Of a stretch of DNA of 20,886 nucleotides, positions 15,902 to 20,886 are shown one piece after another. The position numbers and the translations under genes are program-made. Under the pieces are notes generated by a model. That model had not been told where the DNA came from. It saw only the letters and a program-made list of their open reading frames with translations, and searched no databases. The stretch comes from Rhodoferax sp. (GTDB lineage: Bacteria; Pseudomonadota; Gammaproteobacteria; Burkholderiales; Burkholderiaceae_C), in the NCBI GenBank assembly GCA_021731215.1, contig JAKFXU010000405.1:1-20886 (forward strand), given 5' to 3'. The first letter of the stretch is position 1. Every line of letters starts with the position of its first letter.

Positions 15902-17119
15902 TCAAGCCGCCGCCAAGCGCCAGAGCGAGGTCACTTCAGCGGCGCGCGCCGCGTGCAGCGGATCGCTGGCATCCGAGGCTTTGGCGTGCTGCGGCCTGGC
16001 ATCGATGCGGCTCACCACCCGCAAGCCGTTGCGCTCGAACGCCGCCAGCAATTGAGCGCGCTCGCGCAAGCCCAGGCGTTCGGCCAGGTCCGACAAGATC
16101 AGCCAGCCCTCGCCTTTGGGCGCCAGGTGCGCCGTCAAACCCTGCAGAAAACCTTGCAACATGCGCCCGCCTTCGTCGTACACCGCGCGCTCCAGCGGCG
16201 AACCGGGCCGGGCCGGCAGCCAGGGCGGGTTGCACACGATGAGGGAGGCGCGGCCCTCGGGAAACAGATCGGCCTGCACCAGCTGCACTTGGCTCGCAAC
16301 GCCCAGGCGCTCCAGGTTGTCGCGCGCGCAGGCCAGCGCGCGCGCGTCCTGATCGGTGGCCACCACCTGGCTGACGCCGCGGCGCACCAGAGCGGCGGCC
16401 AGCACCCCGGTGCCGGTGCCAATGTCAAAGGCCAGCAGCGCGCTCTGGCCGCTCGGGGGTTTGGGCAGGTGGGCGCTGGCGACCAACTGGATGTATTCGC
16501 CGCGCACCGGCGAGAACACGCCGTAGTGGGGATGAATCCGGTTGTGCGGGGCCGCGCCGAGGGCGGCGATTGCAACGCCGACCCGGCGCCACTCGTGCGC
16601 GCTGATGATGCCCAGCAGCTCGCGCAGCGATGCCACGCTGGCGCCGGCCGCCGGATCTACCGGGCCCCAGGCCTCGGCGCAGGCCACTTTCACATCGGGG
16701 GCGCGGCGCAGCGCAATGCTGTAGTCGGCATTGAACGGGATCAGCAGCATGCCCAACATGCGCGCGCGCTGCGACTGCGCCAGGCGGTGCTGGTGAAAGG
16801 CGTCTGCCAGCGCCACCGGTTGGGCGGCTTTCTTGCGCTTGCGCGCTGGCACCTGGTCGGCCCGGCGCGCCAGCGCCTGCAGCAATTGGCGGGCGTTGTG
16901 AAAATCGCCGCGCCAGAGCAGGGCGCTGCCCTCGCAGGCCAGGCGGTAGGCGCTGTCGGCGCTGGTGCTGTCATCGGCCAGCACGACGCGCTTGGGCGCT
17001 GGCGCGCCACGCTCGGAGCGCCAGCGCGCCGTGCATTGCTCGCCGGCCTCGGTCCAGGCGATGGTGGGGGCCGGGCTGGCGAGCGGCTCTGGGCTGACGC
17101 CGGCAGGTGAGTTGAGCAT
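15902..17119 (-). CDS. Class I SAM-dependent methyltransferase
   Basis: 405 residues. The C-terminal half holds a Rossmann methyltransferase domain: motif I AFDIGTGTGVLAAAL (from residue 230), acidic TDQDARAL for adenosine binding, and NPPW (297-300). NPPY/W is found in enzymes that methylate amino groups of glutamine or of adenine/guanine in nucleic acids (HemK/PrmC, RlmG and relatives). The N-terminal 210 residues carry a basic patch (ARKRKKA, about 92-98) and no motif I can name; they may bind the substrate. The target is unknown. The stop is 30 bases before tctD on the same strand, so the three genes may share a transcript although no link to tricarboxylate uptake is evident. A promoter for tctD inside this gene is equally possible. 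Confidence 0.8.
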   Translation of the reverse strand: MLNSPAGVSPEPLASPAPTIAWTEAGEQCTARWRSERGAPAPKRVVLADDSTSADSAYRLACEGSALLWRGDFHNARQLLQALARRADQVPARKRKKAAQPVALADAFHQHRLAQSQRARMLGMLLIPFNADYSIALRRAPDVKVACAEAWGPVDPAAGASVASLRELLGIISAHEWRRVGVAIAALGAAPHNRIHPHYGVFSPVRGEYIQLVASAHLPKPPSGQSALLAFDIGTGTGVLAAALVRRGVSQVVATDQDARALACARDNLERLGVASQVQLVQADLFPEGRASLIVCNPPWLPARPGSPLERAVYDEGGRMLQGFLQGLTAHLAPKGEGWLILSDLAERLGLRERAQLLAAFERNGLRVVSRIDARPQHAKASDASDPLHAARAAEVTSLWRLAAA

Positions 17120-17169
17120 GGGCTGGGTTCTTCGTAAAAGTGGGATAGCCCGTGTTTTAACAGATCACC

Positions 17170-17189
17170 CCATTGGGCCGGGCCATTGG
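17170..17189. promoter_or_regulatory. CCATTGG direct repeats upstream of tctC
   Basis: CCATTGG occurs at 17170-17176 and again at 17183-17189, 13 bases apart start to start, in the 164-base gap between the divergent methyltransferase and tctC genes and about 95-114 bases upstream of the tctC start. OmpR-type regulators bind short direct repeats, so this is a candidate TctD site; the spacing is a little longer than usual. I see no convincing -35/-10 pair nearby. Confidence 0.3.
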
Positions 17190-17283
17190 TACTTTCCCTG
17201 ATAAATAAAACCGCGCCGGACAGCCGATTGACAGCTAGGCGGCGCACCATGACCCCGGTCCATAACTTTTACAGGAGACACCC

Positions 17284-18240
17284 ATGCGTCGCGATACCTT
17301 TCTCAAGTCGATGGCGGCTCTGGCCGTTACCGGGGGCCTGCCGCTGTCGGCGCTGGCCGCCACCAACCTCAAGATGATGATTCCGGCCAACCCGGGCGGT
17401 GGCTGGGACGGCACCGGCCGCGCCCTGGGCAACGCCTTGCGCGAAGCCGGTGCCGACTCGGTCAGCTATGAGAACAAAGGCGGCGCCGCCGGTGTGATCG
17501 GGCTGGCCCAGTTCTACAACGCCTCCAAGGGCGACCCGAATGCGCTGATGGTGATGGGCGCCGTCATGCTCGGGGGCATCATCACCGGCAAGCCGCCGGT
17601 GTCGATCACGCAACTGACGCCGATTGCGCGGCTGACCACGGAATACAACGTATTCGTGCTGCCCGCCAACTCGCCCTTCAAGACCCTGGCCGAGGTGGTG
17701 GCGCAACTTAAGAAAGACCCGGGCAGCATCAAGTGGGGCGGCGGCTCGCGCGGTTCCACCGAGCACATCGCGGCAGCCCAAATCGCCCAGGCGGTGGGCG
17801 TGCCGGCCGCCCAGATCAACTACGTGCCGTTCCGGGGCGGCGGTGAAGCCACGGCCGCCATTCTGGGCGGCAACGTGACCATCGGGGGCAGTGGCTACAG
17901 CGAGTTTCAGCAGTACATCGAAAGCGGCAAGATGAAGCCGATAGCCGTCACCTCGGGGCAGCGGCTCAAGGGCATCAACGTGCCCACGCTCAAGGAGCAG
18001 GGCATTGACGTCGAAATTGGCAACTGGCGCGGCGTCTTCGGTGCCGCCGACATCACAGCGGCCCAGCGCGACGCCCTGACCCAAACCGTGGTCAATGCCA
18101 CCAAGACCAAATCCTGGGCGCAGGCGCTGGAGAAGAATGGCTGGACGCCCGCCTTGCTGACCGGCAAGGCGTTCGACGAGTTTGTCGAGCGCGACTTTGC
18201 CGCGCTGCGCGCCACCATGGTGCGCGCCGGGATGATCTGA
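17284..18240 (+). CDS. tctC: Tricarboxylate-type periplasmic binding protein (Bug family, TctC)
   Basis: 318 residues. A signal peptide (MRRDTFLKSMAALAV... ending ALA, cleavage near residue 25-26) leads into a Bug/TctC fold: MMIPANPGGGWDGTGRALG, SYENKGGAAGVIGLAQF, KWGGGSRGSTEHIAAAQIA, NYVPFRGGGEATAAILGG. The PANPGGGWD and Y-V-P-F-R-G-G-G loops are where family members hold a carboxylate ligand. The twin arginines are one residue off the Tat consensus, so Sec export is more likely. AGGAG ends six bases before the ATG, a good ribosome binding site. It is first in the tctCBA operon. Bug proteins vary widely in ligand (citrate, tartrate, glutamate, aromatic acids), so citrate is a default from the TctDE context. 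Confidence 0.93.
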   Translation: MRRDTFLKSMAALAVTGGLPLSALAATNLKMMIPANPGGGWDGTGRALGNALREAGADSVSYENKGGAAGVIGLAQFYNASKGDPNALMVMGAVMLGGIITGKPPVSITQLTPIARLTTEYNVFVLPANSPFKTLAEVVAQLKKDPGSIKWGGGSRGSTEHIAAAQIAQAVGVPAAQINYVPFRGGGEATAAILGGNVTIGGSGYSEFQQYIESGKMKPIAVTSGQRLKGINVPTLKEQGIDVEIGNWRGVFGAADITAAQRDALTQTVVNATKTKSWAQALEKNGWTPALLTGKAFDEFVERDFAALRATMVRAGMI

Positions 18241-18785
18241 TGGAGCCGACCGAGTCGCCCGCTGCCGCCCCGGTGCAGCCCGGCGCCGATCAGCGCGTGG
18301 GCCAGACCCTGATCGGGGCTGGCGCATGGCTGGTGGCGGCGGTGCTCGCGGTTGGCGCGCTTGATATCCCCTCCGACGCCGGTTATGCCGGCGTGGGTCC
18401 CAACTTTTTGCCCTGGCTGCTGGCGCTGGCCATGGGCTTGTGCGGCGGCTGGCTGCTATGGGAGGCGTACAGCGGGGGCTTTCGCCAGCTGGAGCCGCCG
18501 TCCGGCGCGGCGCGTGGCGACTGGGCGGCGCTGGCCTGGGTGTCGGCCGGCATCTTGGCCAACGCGGCGCTGATCACCCGCATCGGCTTTGTGCTCAGTT
18601 GCGCCCTGTGCTACCTGCTGGCGGTGCGCGGCCTGCGCGCCGGCGAGGGCCAGCCGGCCGGCGGTGTGCGTCGCACGCTGCAGGATGGCGTGACCGGCGT
18701 TGTGATTGCGGCGCCGGTGTTCTGGCTGTTCACCAAAATGCTGGCGGTCAACCTGCCCGGCCTCACCGGCAGCAGCTGGCTGTAA
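18240..18785 (+). CDS. tctB: Small membrane subunit TctB
   Basis: 181 residues, with four or so hydrophobic segments in the usual TctB pattern (LIGAGAWLVAAVLAVGAL, NFLPWLLALAMGLCGG, ALAWVSAGILANAALI, VVIAAPVFWLFTKMLAV). The conserved DAGYAGVGPNFLPW loop after the first segment fits the family. It is the poorly conserved small subunit working with TctA in the inner membrane. The ATG shares one base with the tctC stop (TGATG), so translation is coupled. The TAA stop may itself be one copy of a target duplication, since a MITE-like element starts right after it. Confidence 0.9.
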   Translation: MEPTESPAAAPVQPGADQRVGQTLIGAGAWLVAAVLAVGALDIPSDAGYAGVGPNFLPWLLALAMGLCGGWLLWEAYSGGFRQLEPPSGAARGDWAALAWVSAGILANAALITRIGFVLSCALCYLLAVRGLRAGEGQPAGGVRRTLQDGVTGVVIAAPVFWLFTKMLAVNLPGLTGSSWL

Positions 18786-18945
18786 GGGATGCGGAAATAA
18801 CCAACATCCCATTTTCGACGGCACTGACGGGCGCATTGCGTTGTTGTTCCTCGCTTGTGTGGCTCGCCACACGGCACTCGGAACGCCTAGCACTGCATCC
18901 CGCCAGCACCCCCAAAAAACGGAACATTGGCTACTTCCGCATCCC
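18786..18945. mobile_element. MITE-like element between tctB and tctA, 160 bases
   Basis: The ends are imperfect inverted repeats of about 30 bases: GGGATGCGGAAATAACCAAC at the left, and GGGATGCGGAAGTAGCCAAT read inward from the right. TAA flanks both sides (18783-18785 and 18946-18948), consistent with a 3-base target duplication. A short perfect hairpin GTGTGGC-TC-GCCACAC sits inside (18857-18872). No protein is encoded. Removing the element and one TAA would leave tctB and tctA 28 bases apart, a normal operon spacing. Confidence 0.75.
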
Positions 18946-18976
18946 TAAGCCGGCCCAAACCCCAAGAAAGTAGTCC

Positions 18977-20467
18977 ATGGATATCTTGCACCAACTGCTC
19001 GGTGGCTTTGCCACGGCGGCCACGCCGGTCAACCTGCTGTGGGCCCTGGCCGGTTGCGTGCTGGGCACCGGCATCGGCGTGCTGCCCGGCCTGGGCCCGG
19101 CCGTGACCATCGCCATGCTGCTGCCCATTACCGGCCAGGTCGAGCCGACCGCGTCCATGATCTTTTTTGCCGGCATTTATTACGGCGCCATGTATGGCGG
19201 CTCGACCACCTCCATCCTGCTCAACACGCCGGGCGAAACCGGCACCATGGTGACGGCGCTGGAGGGCTTCAAGATGGCCAAGAACGGGCGGGCTGGCGCG
19301 GCGCTGGCGACTTCGGCCATTGGCTCCTTCGTGGCCGGCACGTTTGCCACCATCCTGGTCACCCTGTTTGCGCCGGTGCTGGCGCTGTATGCCGTCAAGC
19401 TCGGCCCGCCCGAGTATTTCTGCCTGATGCTGCTGGCCTTCACCACCGTCAGCGCGGTGCTGGGCCAGAGCACGCTGCGCGGCTTGACCGCCCTGTTCTT
19501 CGGCCTGGCGCTCGGGCTGGTCGGCATCGACCAGATCACGGGTCAAGTGCGCTACACCGGTGGCGTGCTCGAATTCATGGACGGGATGGAGGTGGTGCTG
19601 ATTGCGGTCGGTCTGTTTGCCATTGCCGAAGTGCTGTACAACGCCTTGTACGAGGGCCGCAGCCAGACCAGCATGAACAAGCTCAACCAGGTGCACATGA
19701 GCGCGGCCGAGTGGCGCCGCTCCTGGCCGGCCTGGCTGCGCGGCACCGCCATCGGTTTTCCGTTTGGCACCATTCCGGCCGGTGGTTCCGAGATTCCAAC
19801 CTTCCTGAGCTATGCCGTGGAGCGCAAGCTGGCCCGTCCCGAGCACCAGAAAGAATTTGGCAGCAGCGGCGCCATTGAGGGCGTGGCCGGTCCGGAAGCG
19901 GCCAACAACGCCGCCGTCACGGCCACCCTGGTGCCGCTGCTGACCTTGGGCATTCCCACCTCGGTGACGGCGGCCATTTTGTTGTCGGCCTTGCAGAACT
20001 ACGGCATTCAGGCCGGGCCCCAGCTGTTCCAGACCTCGTCCGAGCTGGTGTGGGCCCTGATTGCGTCGCTCTATATTGGCAATGTGATGTTGCTGGTGCT
20101 CAACCTGCCGATGGTGGGCCTGTGGGTCAAGCTGCTCAAAATCCCCCGCCCGCAGCTCTATGCCGGCATTCTGATTTTTGCCACGGTCGGCGTCTACGGC
20201 ATGCGGCAAAGCTCATTCGACCTGTTTCTGATGTACGGCCTGGGCCTGCTTGGCGTGGTGATGCGGCGCTATGATTTTCCCACCGCGCCAGTCATCGTCG
20301 GCCTGATTCTGGGCCCCATGGCCGAAGCCCAGTTGCGCAATGCGATGTCGATCGGGCAGGGCAGTTGGACCGTGTTGGTCGAGCGCCCGATGTCGGCCGT
20401 GCTGCTGGCCTGCGTCGCCTTGGTGCTGATCACTCCACGCTTGCTGGCCTGGCATCGGCGCGCTTGA
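18977..20467 (+). CDS. tctA: Large membrane subunit TctA
   Basis: 496 residues, typical TctA length, with about ten to twelve hydrophobic segments. The family signature regions are [20 protein letters not shown] (about residues 31-50), [25 protein letters not shown] shortly after, and a second related half with [20 protein letters not shown] and [21 protein letters not shown]. It is the transport channel that takes substrate from TctC using the ion gradient. The start has only a weak AAGAAAG site. A 191-base gap, mostly filled by the MITE-like element, separates it from tctB, so coupling to tctB translation has been lost. Confidence 0.94.
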   Translation: MDILHQLLGGFATAATPVNLLWALAGCVLGTGIGVLPGLGPAVTIAMLLPITGQVEPTASMIFFAGIYYGAMYGGSTTSILLNTPGETGTMVTALEGFKMAKNGRAGAALATSAIGSFVAGTFATILVTLFAPVLALYAVKLGPPEYFCLMLLAFTTVSAVLGQSTLRGLTALFFGLALGLVGIDQITGQVRYTGGVLEFMDGMEVVLIAVGLFAIAEVLYNALYEGRSQTSMNKLNQVHMSAAEWRRSWPAWLRGTAIGFPFGTIPAGGSEIPTFLSYAVERKLARPEHQKEFGSSGAIEGVAGPEAANNAAVTATLVPLLTLGIPTSVTAAILLSALQNYGIQAGPQLFQTSSELVWALIASLYIGNVMLLVLNLPMVGLWVKLLKIPRPQLYAGILIFATVGVYGMRQSSFDLFLMYGLGLLGVVMRRYDFPTAPVIVGLILGPMAEAQLRNAMSIGQGSWTVLVERPMSAVLLACVALVLITPRLLAWHRRA

Positions 20468-20517
20468 ATTTCAGGCGTGGCAAGGGTCATGCGCTGCCGG
20501 CACGCTACCATCCGCGC

Positions 20518-20886
20518 ATGACCAAAACCGATACCCTGCCGCGTGACGCCCAGAGCATTCTGGAGCTGGCCGCGCGCTCCATGTTCGACCTGTTTGCCAA
20601 CGCCAGCGAAGGCATGATGCTGGTCGACCGGCAGGCCCGCGTGGTCTGGATCAACGAGCAGTACCAACGATTTTTACCGGCTTTGGGCTTTGATCGGGTG
20701 GAAGATTTTGTCGGTCATCCGGTCGCCAGCGTGGTGCAAAACACCCAGATGCATCAGGTGCTGGAAACCGGCAAGCCGATCCTGATCGACTTGCTGACCA
20801 ATCGGGCCGGCACTTTTGTGGTCAGCCGCATTCCCCTGCGTGATAACCGGGGTGATGTGATTGGCGCCCTGGGCATCGTGCTGTTC
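20518..20886 (+). CDS. PAS-domain regulator, probably sigma-54-dependent; 3' end outside window
   Basis: Starts at ATG 20518 and stays open to the last base (123 codons visible). The visible part is a PAS domain: SMFDLFANASEGMMLVDRQA, VVWINEQYQRFLPALGF, VEDFVGHPVASVVQNTQM, GTFVVSRIPLRDNRGDVIGA. The wording matches the N-terminus of a group of PAS-AAA+-Fis enhancer-binding proteins in Burkholderiales, from memory. It follows tctA by 50 bases on the same strand and could be a second, small-molecule-sensing regulator of this locus. The AAA+ and DNA-binding parts cannot be seen. Confidence 0.75.
   Translation, partial: MTKTDTLPRDAQSILELAARSMFDLFANASEGMMLVDRQARVVWINEQYQRFLPALGFDRVEDFVGHPVASVVQNTQMHQVLETGKPILIDLLTNRAGTFVVSRIPLRDNRGDVIGALGIVLF

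Noticed and set aside
15953..17110. A 385-codon plus-strand frame opposite the methyltransferase
   Set aside because: No recognisable motifs, Q/H/A/R-rich shadow; the minus strand has a SAM-binding motif and NPPW.
18887..20209. A 440-codon minus-strand frame opposite tctA
   Set aside because: Same high-GC shadow effect; the plus strand is unmistakably TctA.
1..20886. CRISPR arrays, tRNA, rRNA, integron sites, phage genes, transposases
   Set aside because: None seen on reading both strands; the repeats present are isolated palindromes or MITE-like, without regularly spaced units or encoded recombinases.

Overview
The window looks like a chromosomal segment of a high-GC betaproteobacterium, most likely Burkholderiales/Comamonadaceae (Rhodoferax- or Polaromonas-like). 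The inference rests on gene content (Bug-type tripartite tricarboxylate transporter with TctDE, a general L-amino-acid ABC transporter, a TAXI receptor with a C-terminal membrane anchor) and on several short repeats of a kind I associate with that family. No database search was possible.

Layout: 1-1590, nearly complete hydantoinase B/5-oxoprolinase-type subunit carrying an apparent in-frame repeat insertion. 1750-2529, membrane-anchored diguanylate cyclase, meeting tail-to-tail (shared CTAG) with a TAXI-type solute receptor (2526-3851, minus). 3973-8171 (minus), the aapJQMP amino-acid ABC transporter operon, with a strong terminator hairpin between the binding-protein gene and the permease genes. 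8172-8650, intergenic DNA made largely of repeats. 8597-9981 (minus), a scarred region: an NHL-type lipoprotein start fused to part of a von Willebrand A (Bat) protein, then the C-terminal part of BatD. 10043-10351, a small unknown gene. 10542-13297 (plus), a 5'-truncated fadH followed by a delta3,5-delta2,4-dienoyl-CoA isomerase, two steps of the same unsaturated fatty-acid oxidation branch. 13298-13781, about 480 bases with three different inverted-repeat elements placed next to each other. 13782-17119 (minus), a methyltransferase gene then tctD and tctE. 17284-20467 (plus), tctC-tctB-tctA, with a 160-base MITE-like element between tctB and tctA. From 20518, the start of a PAS-domain regulator that runs off the window.

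Functionally, the right third is a self-contained organic-acid uptake module: TctE senses, TctD activates, TctC binds substrate in the periplasm and TctBA transports it. The left-centre is amino-acid uptake. The centre (about 8.2-10.6 kb) looks like a site of repeated deletion and repeat insertion.

I found no new enzyme system, CRISPR array, tRNA or rRNA. The most unusual content is the set of short mobile or palindromic repeats and what they have done to genes: extended a protein in frame, separated operon genes, and accumulated beside deletion scars.
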